Source of the DNA: JBOHHM01 sp050725495
GTDB taxonomy: Bacteria; Pseudomonadota; Gammaproteobacteria; Burkholderiales; Burkholderiaceae_C
Assembly (NCBI GenBank): GCA_050725495.1
Contig: JBOHHM010000293.1
Location: 1-17,683 of the forward strand
DNA: 17,683 nucleotides
Direction: 5' to 3'
Each line of letters starts with the position of its first letter. Position 1 is the stretch's first letter. A program made the position numbers and the translations under genes. Positions 9,102-16,304 of this stretch are shown here, piece after piece. The notes under the pieces were generated by a model. It searched no databases and was not told where the DNA came from. It saw nothing but the letters and a program-made list of their open reading frames with translations.

Positions 9102-9130
9102 TTGTCAGCGATGTGAACTCGCCGGACAAT
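9102..9130 (+). promoter_or_regulatory. Candidate sigma-70 promoter for bfr
   Basis: TTGTCA (9102-9107) and GACAAT (9125-9130) are separated by exactly 17 bases. They match the -35 and -10 consensus at five and four of six positions. The -10 is 27 bases before the bfr start codon, leaving a short leader with AAGGAG. No Fur-like site overlaps it. Confidence 0.5.
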
Positions 9131-9157
9131 CGCCAGCGTTCACAACAAGGAGATCCC

Positions 9158-9634
9158 ATGAAAGGCGACGCCCAAGTCATTGCGCACCTGCAAGCGCAAC
9201 TCAAGAACGAACTCACGGCCATCAACCAGTACTTTGTGCACTACCGCATGCTCAAGCACTGGGGCCTGGACAAGCTGGCCAAAAAGGAATACGAGGAATC
9301 GATCGGCGAGATGAAGCACGCCGACAAATTGATGGACCGCATCTTCACGCTAGAGGGTCTGCCCAACCTGCAGGACCTGGGCAAGCTCGCCATTGGCGAG
9401 GACGTCCCCGAGATCCTGCAATGCGACCTGAAAGCGGAGCATGGCGCGCAGCTCACCATCAAGGACGGCATTGCCCACTGTGAAAGCGTGCGCGACTATG
9501 TGTCGCGCGACCTGCTGCAGGACATCCTGGACGACACCGAAGAGCACATCGACTTCCTGGAAACCCAGATCGAGCTCGTCAACAAGGTCGGTCTGCAGAA
9601 CTACCTGCAAAGCCAGATGGGCGAAGTCAGCTGA
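9158..9634 (+). CDS. bfr: Bacterioferritin
   Basis: Bacterioferritin is a heme-containing iron-storage protein that forms a 24-subunit shell, oxidises Fe(II) and stores it as mineral. The 158 residues match the family length. The start MKGDAQVIAHLQAQLKNELT is typical, with Glu18. ESIGEMKHADKLMDRI carries Glu51, heme-ligand Met52 and His54. Glu94 lies in DLKAEHGAQ and His130 in DDTEEHIDFLE. At the position of the E. coli ferroxidase ligand Glu127 the residue is Thr, followed by Glu128 and Glu129. The C-terminus GLQNYLQSQMGE is canonical. AAGGAG lies five bases before the ATG. A candidate promoter lies upstream and a strong terminator downstream, so it looks monocistronic. It stores the iron brought in by the genes to its right. 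Confidence 0.96.
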   Translation: MKGDAQVIAHLQAQLKNELTAINQYFVHYRMLKHWGLDKLAKKEYEESIGEMKHADKLMDRIFTLEGLPNLQDLGKLAIGEDVPEILQCDLKAEHGAQLTIKDGIAHCESVRDYVSRDLLQDILDDTEEHIDFLETQIELVNKVGLQNYLQSQMGEVS

Positions 9635-9663
9635 GCGCGGGTTTATCCGTCCTTGCTCGCGTC

Positions 9664-9685
9664 AACCAGCTTCGGCTGGTTTTTT
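9664..9685 (+). terminator. Rho-independent terminator after bfr
   Basis: AACCAGC (9664-9670) and GCTGGTT (9675-9681) form a perfect 7-base stem capped by a TTCG tetraloop and run directly into a T-tract. It lies 30 bases after the bfr stop and separates bfr from the Fur-controlled receptor operon. A decayed version is at 6514-6532. Confidence 0.85.
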
Positions 9686-9698
9686 CATCATCGCGAAT

Positions 9699-9717
9699 AG
9701 CAACAATTCTCATTACG
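9699..9717. promoter_or_regulatory. Fur-box-like site upstream of the siderophore receptor operon
   Basis: AGCAACAAT T CTCATTACG matches the Fur consensus well in the right arm (TCATTA) and poorly in the left. It occupies the same place relative to the receptor start as the better site in copy A. A TAACAT hexamer at 9722-9727 is a possible -10. Iron-dependent repression is the expected regulation for a siderophore receptor, and is inferred here. Confidence 0.55.
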
Positions 9718-9793
9718 GCGTTAACATAGCGCCTTTGCCAGCCACGACTCCGAGCAGTTGAAGCCAGCGAGCTTTCAATCTTCAGGAGTCCCA

Positions 9794-11938
9794 ATGTCCC
9801 AGCACCAGCGCGCGCGGCTGACGCCGCTCGCAGCCGCCGTCCTCTTCCTTTTGCAGGGTGTCGCCTCAGCCCAGGGTGCGCCGACGCAAAACCTCAAGGA
9901 AGTCATCATCCATGCCGACAAAGACGAGGGTTACTCGCCGGCGGCAAGCAGCACGGCAACCAAGGGTAGCGCGCCTTTGCGCGACATTCCGCAGGCGGTC
10001 AACGTGGTGCCACAGCAACTGCTGCGCGACCAGAGCGCGCGGTCCATGGAAGATGCGTTGCGCAATGTGCCGGGCGTGGCCTTCAGCCACGGCGACGGCC
10101 AGCGCGACCAGGTCGTGATCCGCGGCTTCAGCGCCATCAGCGACCAGTTCATCGATGGCGTGCGCGACGACGCGCTGTACTTCCGCGACCTGTCCAACAT
10201 CGAGCGCATCGAGGTGTTGAAAGGGCCTGCCGCCGTGCTGTATGGCCGCGGCTCGTCTGGCGGCCTGATCAACCGCGTGACCAAGAAACCGAGCTTTGGC
10301 GAAACCTCGGGCGAGGTGACGCTTAGCCTGGGCAGCCACAGCCACAAGCGGGTCGAGGCCGACGTGAGCGCGCCTGTGGGCGAGGCCATGGCATTTCGCC
10401 TGAACGCGGCTGCGGAGGATTCGGGCAGCTATCGCGATCAGCAGTTCATCAAGCGCCACAGCTTTGCGCCCTCGCTGGCCTGGAAGCTTGGCGCACAAAC
10501 CGACCTGCTACTGCAGTACACGAACGCGCGCGACCAGCGCATCACCGACTTCGGCATTCCGGCGCTCAGTGGCCGCCCGGTCAATGTGCCTGTCAGCACC
10601 TACTATGGCTCGGGTAACGCCGCGCGTGACGACACGACCACGAGCCAGGTCGAGGCCTTGACCGCCACGTTCAACCACCGCTTCAGCGATGCTTTGAGCC
10701 TGCGCAACATCACCCGCTACTACACCTACGAACTCGACCGCTTCAACACCCTGACGAGCGGCACCACGGATCCCGTGGCACTGACCGTGGGTCGTACCCG
10801 CAGCTTCATCCTGCGCGACGAAAGCGGCTGGTTCAACCAGACCGACCTGAACTACAAAACCGCGTGGGGCGGCCTCAAGCACGAATGGCTGTTTGGCATG
10901 GAACTGGGTTCGCAAAACCGGCGCGCCGAAACCGTGTCGGCCGGAGTCGTGGACCGGGTGAGCATCTTCAACCCAGGCAGGGTCGTGCCCCCGCCGATTC
11001 CTGCATCGGCCTTTGCAGCCGCCAGCGCCATCCCCAGCCACACCCGGCAGGACACGCAGGCGCTCTATGTCCAAGACCGGATCACTCTCGCTTCCCAGTG
11101 GAAAGCGCTGCTCGGCGCCCGTTACGACGTGTTCAAGCAAAGCACCTCGTTCGAGCGCACACTGCCCGCCTTGGCCCGGAGCGACCGCGACTTCAGTCCG
11201 CGCGCCGGCTTGGTATGGCAACCAAGCGACTCCCAGTCGTACTACGTCTCGTACAGCCGATCATTCCAGCCCTCGGCCGAACAGTTCGCGCTGGCGGCCA
11301 ACAACGTTGCGAACGAGCCCGAGAGCACGCGCAACCGCGAGATCGGCACCAAGCTCGATTTCCTGGACGGCGCCCTGAGCGTCACCGCAGCGCTGTTCAA
11401 TCTGGAACGTTCCAACATCAAGAACACCGACCCGAACAACCCGAGGGTTCAGATCAACGTAGGCAAGCAGCGCACCAACGGGCTCGAACTCACGGCCAAC
11501 GGCAGGCTGCCGGGCCGCTGGGACATCAGCTCGGGTTACGCCTACCTGGCGGGCCGCATGGTCGAGTCGGTGGCAAGGATCACCTCGCAGCAGTTGCCGG
11601 TCGTGACGGTCCCGACGCTGGGCAAGGAGCCAGCGCTGACCCCCAGGCATTCGGGCTTTGTCTGGGCCATGAAGGACCTTGGCAACGGTTTCAGTCTGGG
11701 CGGCGGCTTGAACTATGTCGGCGAACGTTTCGCGTCGCTCACCAACCTCGTGACCCTGCCGTCCTATTGGACGGCGGACCTGGCCGCGATCTACCGGGCC
11801 GGCCGCTATGAAGTCGGGCTCAACGTGAAGAACGTCACGGACAGGAAGCACTACATCTCCAGCCACGGCAGCAACGACAACCTAATCCTGCCAGGCCCGC
11901 CACGCGAACTGCAGGTGACGCTGCGCGCGAAGTTCTGA
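9794..11938 (+). CDS. TonB-dependent siderophore receptor
   Basis: This outer-membrane gated barrel imports a ferric siderophore using TonB-ExbBD energy. The 714-residue precursor has a signal peptide (MSQHQRARLTPLAAAVLFLL then QGVASA, cleaved near residue 26). A TonB-box-like EVIIHA lies at about 36-41. The plug domain (about 60-165) contains RDIPQAVNVVPQQLL, DALRNVPGV, VIRGFSA and the signature RIEVLKGPAAVLYGRGSSGG. The barrel ends with the outer-membrane C-terminus LQVTLRAKF. It belongs to the FhuE/FcuA/Fiu-like TIGR01783 siderophore receptor group, but the ligand cannot be told from sequence. I chose ATG 9794 because AGGAG precedes it by five bases and the signal peptide begins there. It is the first gene of an operon with DUF3649, PepSY, DUF3325 and FTR1 genes. 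Confidence 0.93.
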   Translation: MSQHQRARLTPLAAAVLFLLQGVASAQGAPTQNLKEVIIHADKDEGYSPAASSTATKGSAPLRDIPQAVNVVPQQLLRDQSARSMEDALRNVPGVAFSHGDGQRDQVVIRGFSAISDQFIDGVRDDALYFRDLSNIERIEVLKGPAAVLYGRGSSGGLINRVTKKPSFGETSGEVTLSLGSHSHKRVEADVSAPVGEAMAFRLNAAAEDSGSYRDQQFIKRHSFAPSLAWKLGAQTDLLLQYTNARDQRITDFGIPALSGRPVNVPVSTYYGSGNAARDDTTTSQVEALTATFNHRFSDALSLRNITRYYTYELDRFNTLTSGTTDPVALTVGRTRSFILRDESGWFNQTDLNYKTAWGGLKHEWLFGMELGSQNRRAETVSAGVVDRVSIFNPGRVVPPPIPASAFAAASAIPSHTRQDTQALYVQDRITLASQWKALLGARYDVFKQSTSFERTLPALARSDRDFSPRAGLVWQPSDSQSYYVSYSRSFQPSAEQFALAANNVANEPESTRNREIGTKLDFLDGALSVTAALFNLERSNIKNTDPNNPRVQINVGKQRTNGLELTANGRLPGRWDISSGYAYLAGRMVESVARITSQQLPVVTVPTLGKEPALTPRHSGFVWAMKDLGNGFSLGGGLNYVGERFASLTNLVTLPSYWTADLAAIYRAGRYEVGLNVKNVTDRKHYISSHGSNDNLILPGPPRELQVTLRAKF

Positions 11939-11967
11939 TTCATCCATTCATCGCCTTTGGCCTGCGC

Positions 11968-12309
11968 ATGAAAAACATCCCTTTCATCCCACCGCGCACC
12001 ATGCCGATTGGCCCGCATGAAGCGTGGCAACACGCGGCGCGCATGGCGCTGCGCGTGCTGGGCGCCGTGGGCGGCGGCTATGCCTTCTGCGCGGCCTGCG
12101 CCGCCCTGCTGTCAGTCGCCCTGCCCAGGCTCGCAGGCCTGCCGCGCAGCGAGGCGGTGGTCGCTGCCGCGGTGACGGGCTTTGTGCTGTACCTGGTGGT
12201 GCTGATCTGGGCCTTCAGCGTGCGCGGCCTGCGGCGGCTCTGGAGCCTGCTGGCGAGTGGCACAGCTTTGGCCTGTGGCCTGGCAGACTGGTTCATCCGT
12301 CAAGCTTGA
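11968..12309 (+). CDS. DUF3649 family small membrane protein
   Basis: This 113-residue inner-membrane protein has three predicted helices: about residues 28-50 (GAVGGGYAFCAACAALLSVA), 59-82 (VVAAAVTGFVLYLVVLIWAF) and 89-107. The ARMALRVLGAVGGGYA...LP...R.EAV..A....F..Y...LIWAF layout is that of DUF3649, found next to siderophore receptors and PepSY-TM proteins in proteobacteria. Function is unknown. It begins 29 bases after the receptor stop and ends nine bases before the PepSY gene, so cotranscription is very likely. The start may be ATG 11968 or ATG 12001; neither has a strong ribosome-binding site. Confidence 0.8.
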   Translation: MKNIPFIPPRTMPIGPHEAWQHAARMALRVLGAVGGGYAFCAACAALLSVALPRLAGLPRSEAVVAAAVTGFVLYLVVLIWAFSVRGLRRLWSLLASGTALACGLADWFIRQA

Positions 12310-12318
12310 GGAAGCACG

Positions 12319-13902
12319 ATGGAACCCACGTTTCGCAAGTCCATGGCCTGGCTGCACACCTGGGCGGGGGTGGTGATCGGCAGCCTGCTGTTCGCCATCT
12401 TCTGGATGGGCTCGCTCTCGGTGTTCGACCGCGAGATCGACCGCTGGATGATGCCGCTCACGCGCCTGGGCGCGAGTGCAGACGGCGTGCCGATCCGGCT
12501 CGACGGCGCCTTGACCGACAACGCCCTGGCATTGACCCGGGGCAGCGCGCAATGGTTCATGCGCCTGCCCAGCGACAGGATGCCGGCGGTGGAGCTGCGC
12601 TGGCGCACCCGGGACGGAAGCACCGAAAGGCGCTATCTCGACCCCGCCAGCGGGCAGGTGCTGGAGCACACCGGGACGCTGGGTGGAACCGGCTTCATCT
12701 TCCCGTTCCACTACAGCCTGCACCTTAAGTGGAAAGACCTGGGCTACTGGCTCGTGGGGCTGGCCGGCATGGCGATGCTGGTGATGCTGGTGTCCGGCGT
12801 GATCATCCACCGCAGGATCTTTGCCGACTTCTTCCTGTTCCGGCCGAAAAAACAGCTGCAGCGCGCCAGCCTGGACCTGCACAACCTCAGCGGCGTGCTG
12901 GCCCTGCCCCTGCACTTCGCCATCGCGCTGTCGGGCCTGATCATCTTCTTCAGCATCTACTGGCCCAGCAGCTACCACGCGGCCTACCCAGAAGCCCGGG
13001 AGCCGAGGCAGGCGTTCTCGGCGCAGGGGCTGGGCCAGTACCGCAGGGCCAGGGCCCATGCGCCAGGCACACTCGGCTCGCTCGACGCGATGGTCGCCGC
13101 CGCCGAGCAGAGCTGGCAAGGCGGCAAAGCCAACTTCGTGCGCGTGTGGCACCCCGGTGACGCCAACAGCCATGTGGAAATTCGCCGCAGCCATGCCGAC
13201 GCGGTGACCATGAACCTGGACCAGGTCTATTTCGACGCCGCCAGCGGCGCGGTGTTGCACCGCTTCGAGGCCCAGCCCGTGATGACGGTGCAGCGCTTCA
13301 TCTCGGGCCTGCACTTCATCCAGTTCGAGCACTGGGCGCTGCGCTGGCTGTATTTCCTGGCCGGGCTGTCGGGCTGCGTGATGATTGCCACCGGCCACCT
13401 GTTCTGGCTGGAGTCGCGCCGCGCCAGCCACGAGAACAAGGGTCTGGCCGGCGTGCGCGTGGTCGAGGTGCTGGCCGTGGGCAGCGTGACAGGCATCATC
13501 ATGGCCACGCTGGCCTTTTTCGTCGCCAACCGGCTGCTGCCGCTCAACGCCCGCCAGGCGGGCCTGGACCGGGCGGAGCTGGAGATGAGTGTGTTCTACC
13601 TGGTCTGGCTGGGCAGCTTCGCCCATGCGGCGCTGCGCCAACGCGCTGCCTGGCGGGAGCAGGCCTGGGCCGTAGCGGCACTGGCCCTGCTGGCCGTGGC
13701 GCTGAACTGGCTGACCACGGGCCACCACTTGCCTCACGCCCTGCGGCACGGCCTGTGGGCCGTGGCGGGCATGGATGCCCTGCTGCTGCTGGGCGCCGCG
13801 CTGGCGGCCTGGAGCGCGCGCCGCCTGGGCCGCAGGGCACGGGAGCAGCGCGTGCCAGCAAGCCAAGGGGCTCAGCCCGCGCAGGCGGCACACCATGCCT
13901 GA
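12319..13902 (+). CDS. PepSY-associated TM helix protein (PiuB/FpvG-like iron-uptake membrane protein)
   Basis: This 527-residue inner-membrane protein has about eight predicted helices: near 12-36, 143-164, 189-215, 339-364, 381-404, 421-439, 448-466 and 479-499. Periplasmic domains lie between helices 1 and 2 and between helices 3 and 4 (PepSY-like, including VEIRRSHADAVTMNLDQVYF). Conserved histidines in or near helices include His13 (WLHTWAG), His131/His135 (FHYSLHLKW), His188 (DLHNLSG), His199 and His332/His338 (GLHFIQFEHW). In the family these may bind heme and pass electrons to ferric siderophores in the periplasm, as proposed for FpvG. The start follows a good GAGGAAG. Its last eight bases, ATGCCTGA, hold the start of the DUF3325 gene. 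The reductase role is family knowledge plus inference. Confidence 0.88.
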   Translation: MEPTFRKSMAWLHTWAGVVIGSLLFAIFWMGSLSVFDREIDRWMMPLTRLGASADGVPIRLDGALTDNALALTRGSAQWFMRLPSDRMPAVELRWRTRDGSTERRYLDPASGQVLEHTGTLGGTGFIFPFHYSLHLKWKDLGYWLVGLAGMAMLVMLVSGVIIHRRIFADFFLFRPKKQLQRASLDLHNLSGVLALPLHFAIALSGLIIFFSIYWPSSYHAAYPEAREPRQAFSAQGLGQYRRARAHAPGTLGSLDAMVAAAEQSWQGGKANFVRVWHPGDANSHVEIRRSHADAVTMNLDQVYFDAASGAVLHRFEAQPVMTVQRFISGLHFIQFEHWALRWLYFLAGLSGCVMIATGHLFWLESRRASHENKGLAGVRVVEVLAVGSVTGIIMATLAFFVANRLLPLNARQAGLDRAELEMSVFYLVWLGSFAHAALRQRAAWREQAWAVAALALLAVALNWLTTGHHLPHALRHGLWAVAGMDALLLLGAALAAWSARRLGRRAREQRVPASQGAQPAQAAHHA

Positions 13903-14227
13903 AGCCCCGACCTTGCTCGCCCCGTTCGTTCTGGCCTATGGCGGCTTTGCGGTGCTGGCCCTGTCGCAGCAGCGCCATTGGGACCGGGTATCTCCATCAA
14001 ACTGGCCACAAGCCCTCGCGCCAGTTGCGCATCGCGCTATAGGTTTCATAGCGATTGGGGCCACGCTGCCGCTTTGCGTGGCGCTCGAGGGTGCCAATTT
14101 CGGTAGCTTGCTCTGGGCCTTCGGGGTATCCGCCACCGCTGCGGCCGTGGCCCTCACCCTGACTTGGGCGCCGCGCATGCTCGCACCGCTGGCGTGGGCC
14201 ATCGGCCACCTGTTTCATCGCAACTGA
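13895..14227 (+). CDS. DUF3325 family small membrane protein
   Basis: The 110 residues start MPEAPTLLAPFVLAYGGFAV and contain three hydrophobic segments: about 7-23, 46-63 and 68-104. The N-terminal Y.GF..LALS...HW pattern and the small size fit DUF3325, a family of unknown function that accompanies PepSY-TM proteins in siderophore operons. The start codon overlaps the end of the PepSY gene by eight bases, so translation is probably coupled. The FTR1 gene starts 12 bases downstream. A copy of the 17-base GCTAT-N7-ATAGC palindrome lies inside this gene at 14036 and encodes AIGFIA. The family call is moderately sure. Confidence 0.75.
   Translation: MPEAPTLLAPFVLAYGGFAVLALSQQRHWDRVSPSNWPQALAPVAHRAIGFIAIGATLPLCVALEGANFGSLLWAFGVSATAAAVALTLTWAPRMLAPLAWAIGHLFHRN
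14036..14052. repeat. Copy 2 of GCTAT-N7-ATAGC palindromic repeat
   Basis: GCTAT AGGTTTC ATAGC is a perfect 5-base-arm palindrome, extendable by one C/G pair to 19 bases. It lies inside the DUF3325 coding region in the frame A-I-x-x-I-A, the same frame as copy 3. The base composition is AT-richer than the surrounding gene. Confidence 0.55.
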
Positions 14228-14239
14228 AAGGACTGTTCC

Positions 14240-15004
14240 ATGTTTCAAACCTTGCTGATCGCCTTCCGCGAAGGCCTGGAGGCCCTGCTCGTGATCGCCA
14301 TCGCCACGCTGTACCTGCGCCGCACCGGCCGCGACCGCCTGCTTTCCGCCATCCGTGCCGGACTCGCGGTGGCCGTGGTGCTGTCGCTCATGCTGGGCTA
14401 TGTGCTGTCGCGCATCGGCGCGCTGTCACCGACCGCGGAAGGGGCGATGGCGCTGGTCGCGGCGGCGGCCGTCGTCTGGTGCGTGATGCACATGATGAAG
14501 GCAGGCAAGACCATGGGCCGCGAGATTGCCGCGCGGCTGGAACAAGCCAGCGTGCTCGACGGCTCCAAGGCTTGGGCTGCGGTCTTTGCTTTCACGCTGT
14601 TCATGGTCGGGCGCGAAGGGGTTGAGACTGCGACCATGCTCGCCTCGCTGGCCTCCAGCGCGGAACTGGGCCACATGGTCTGGGGCGGGCTGATCGGTCT
14701 GGCGCTGGCAGCAGCCATTGCCTGGGCCTGGGCCCGCTATGGACGGGCTGTGAATCTGGGCCGGTTTTTCCAGGTCACGGCCTGGTTCATGGTGGCATTC
14801 GCCGTCCAGCTGGTGATCTATGCGCTGCATGAGTTCACCGAGTCGGCGCTGATTCCCGGCCTCGACAACGCGTATTGGCACGCTGCCACCGAAGACTTGG
14901 CCGAGGGAATGCTGGCCCAGTTCATCTCGCTGGCACTCGTGGTCGTGCCGACGCTGTGGCTGGCCCTGGCGCATTGGCAGGACCGCAGGCAGGCCGCGAT
15001 CTGA
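14240..15004 (+). CDS. FTR1-family iron permease
   Basis: This inner-membrane iron permease related to yeast Ftr1p and bacterial EfeU has 254 residues and about seven helices. Two REGxE motifs, the iron-binding signatures of the family, are present: REGLE at residues 10-14 and REGVE at 125-129. No N-terminal cytochrome or periplasmic domain is fused, unlike some bacterial FTR1 proteins. The start has AAAGGA seven bases upstream and lies 12 bases after DUF3325, so it completes the operon. FTR1 proteins usually pair with a ferroxidase such as EfeB/EfeO or a multicopper oxidase, and none is encoded in the window. It may take up iron freed from the siderophore in the periplasm, which is inferred from the operon. 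Confidence 0.9.
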   Translation: MFQTLLIAFREGLEALLVIAIATLYLRRTGRDRLLSAIRAGLAVAVVLSLMLGYVLSRIGALSPTAEGAMALVAAAAVVWCVMHMMKAGKTMGREIAARLEQASVLDGSKAWAAVFAFTLFMVGREGVETATMLASLASSAELGHMVWGGLIGLALAAAIAWAWARYGRAVNLGRFFQVTAWFMVAFAVQLVIYALHEFTESALIPGLDNAYWHAATEDLAEGMLAQFISLALVVVPTLWLALAHWQDRRQAAI

Positions 15005-15005
15005 G

Positions 15006-15048
15006 GTCGCGGGCCGGGGCGCAAGCCGGCTCGCCTGGCCCGCCCGAC
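15006..15048 (+). terminator. Long GC-rich stem-loop after the FTR1 gene
   Basis: GTCG (15006-15009), CGGGCC (15010-15015) and GGCG (15018-15021) pair with CGAC (15045-15048), GGCCCG (15037-15042) and CGCC (15032-15035). The result is an interrupted 14-pair stem with small bulges. It begins two bases after the FTR1 stop codon. No T-run follows, so it may protect the 3' end or assist Rho-dependent termination rather than be a classic terminator. Confidence 0.45.
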
Positions 15049-15110
15049 ATGGTACGTTGCTGCGCCACGACAATAGCGCCCCTCAAGCTCACAAGGTTGC
15101 CAAAAAGTCA

Positions 15111-15140
15111 TTGGCGAAAACGAGAATGATTCTTATTAAT
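15111..15140 (+). promoter_or_regulatory. Fur-box-like site over a candidate promoter of the broken receptor
   Basis: GAGAATGAT T CTTATTAAT (15122-15140) matches the Fur consensus at about 13 of 18 arm positions, with a nearly perfect left arm. It overlaps the -10 of a possible promoter: TTGGCG (15111-15116), 17 bases, TATTAA (15134-15139). Binding there would block the promoter when iron is plentiful. This is the clearest Fur-type site in the window, although the receptor it serves is broken. Confidence 0.7.
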
Positions 15141-15245
15141 TTACGATTCCCCCGAGCTTCTTCACCGTAGCCAGCAAGGCCGAAGCAGTCGCGAACTGCG
15201 TTGGGTTGTAGCCAGCCGCCGTATTCACGCCAAGGCTGTACAACC

Positions 15246-16304
15246 ATGTCCCGTCGTCAAAAATCCAAGAGATATCGATCGTTGGCCCGTGTCCACAAGG
15301 CACATGCCGCTATCAAACCAATAGCACCCTCGGCCCTGCTCCCCTTGGGCGCCATGCCGCTGGCCGGCTCGATGAGCGCCATGGCCCAGCAAACCACGGC
15401 CACCGAAGGCAAGGCGCTCAAACCGGTGGTGGTCAAGGAGCGCGCCGAAGCACCTGAAGGCAAGGACTCGGTGCGCGCCACCAGTTCCACCATTGGCAAG
15501 GGCAACCAGCAGTTGCGCGACATCCCCCAGTCCGTGACCGTGGTCACGGAACGCCTGATCGATGACCGCAACCTCGACACGCTCAAGGACGTGCTGCACA
15601 ACACGGCCGGCGTGACCTTCCAGGCCGCCGAGGGCGGCGAAGAAGACATCCGCCTGCGCGGCTTCTCGCTGGCAACCACAGGCGACATCTTCATCGACGG
15701 CATGCGCGACCCGGCGTTCTACGACCGCGACACCTTCAATTACGACCGTGTCGACCTGCTGCCCGGCTCGGCCTCGATGCTGTTTGGCCGCGGCTCCACC
15801 GGCGGCGCGGTCAACCAGGTCAGCAAGGCGCCGCGCCTGATCGACCAACACGAGGTGACGACTACCCTGGGCAGCCACAAATAGCGCCGCATCACGGGCG
15901 ACTTCAACATCCACACCGGCGAAAACGCTGCGCTGCGCCTGAACGCCATGGCCACCAAGGCCGACAACAATGGCGCGGGCAGCAGCATCGACAAAAAGGG
16001 CATTGCCGGCGCCTACCACTGGGGCATAGGCACGGCCGACGAGTTCTCGGCCAGCCTCTACTGCCTGGACAACGACAACGGCATCAACTACGGCCTGCCG
16101 TGGATCAAGCCGCGCGCGACCGACACGACGGCCGCCAACACCATCATCCGCGGCCTCGACCCCAAGACCTACTACGGCATGGCCAGCGACTACAACGCGG
16201 GCAGCGCGAGCCTGGCCACGTTCAGCCACCTGCACCGCTTCAGCCACGACAGCGAGCTCAAAACGCAAATCCGCACGGGCGTGTTCAAGCGCGACCAGCG
16301 CGCC
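15246..16304 (+). pseudogene. Broken TonB-dependent siderophore receptor (amber codon and 3' deletion)
   Basis: The frame begins MSRRQKSKRYRSLARVHKAH with a long signal region ending near MSAMAQQ. It continues through a receptor plug with [45 protein letters not shown] and [20 protein letters not shown]. Codon 213 is TAG (15882-15884), in the context [17 protein letters not shown], where relatives have Tyr. The same frame then continues with good barrel sequence ([36 protein letters not shown] residues, GVFKRDQRA) to about 16304. There it runs out of frame into piuC. Only about 353 of an expected 700 or more codons remain, so no functional barrel can be made. The gene is distinct from the intact receptor at 9794. 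Confidence 0.88.
15309..15325. repeat. Copy 3 of GCTAT-N7-ATAGC palindromic repeat
   Basis: GCTAT CAAACCA ATAGC lies in the signal-peptide region of the broken receptor and encodes AIKPIA, the same A-I-x-x-I-A frame as copy 2. The arms are identical to those of copy 2 and the spacer differs. Confidence 0.55.

Larger units (their letters stand above)
9664..9880 (+). repeat. Direct repeat copy B: terminator, Fur site and leader of the intact receptor
   Basis: This is the intact counterpart of 6514-6720 and runs from the bfr terminator to the end of the receptor signal peptide. Relative to copy A it has two additional codons in the signal peptide. The two copies have the same orientation and share uninterrupted blocks of up to 13 bases (AGTTGAAGCCAGC). 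Confidence 0.75.

Noticed and set aside
12112..13896. 594-codon minus-strand open frame opposite the PepSY-TM gene
   Set aside because: It is a shadow; the plus strand has the ribosome-binding site, membrane helices and operon overlaps.
15225..16268. 347-codon minus-strand open frame opposite the broken receptor
   Set aside because: Its composition is typical of antisense frames. It survives only because the plus-strand receptor was coding, and it lends no support to a real minus-strand gene.
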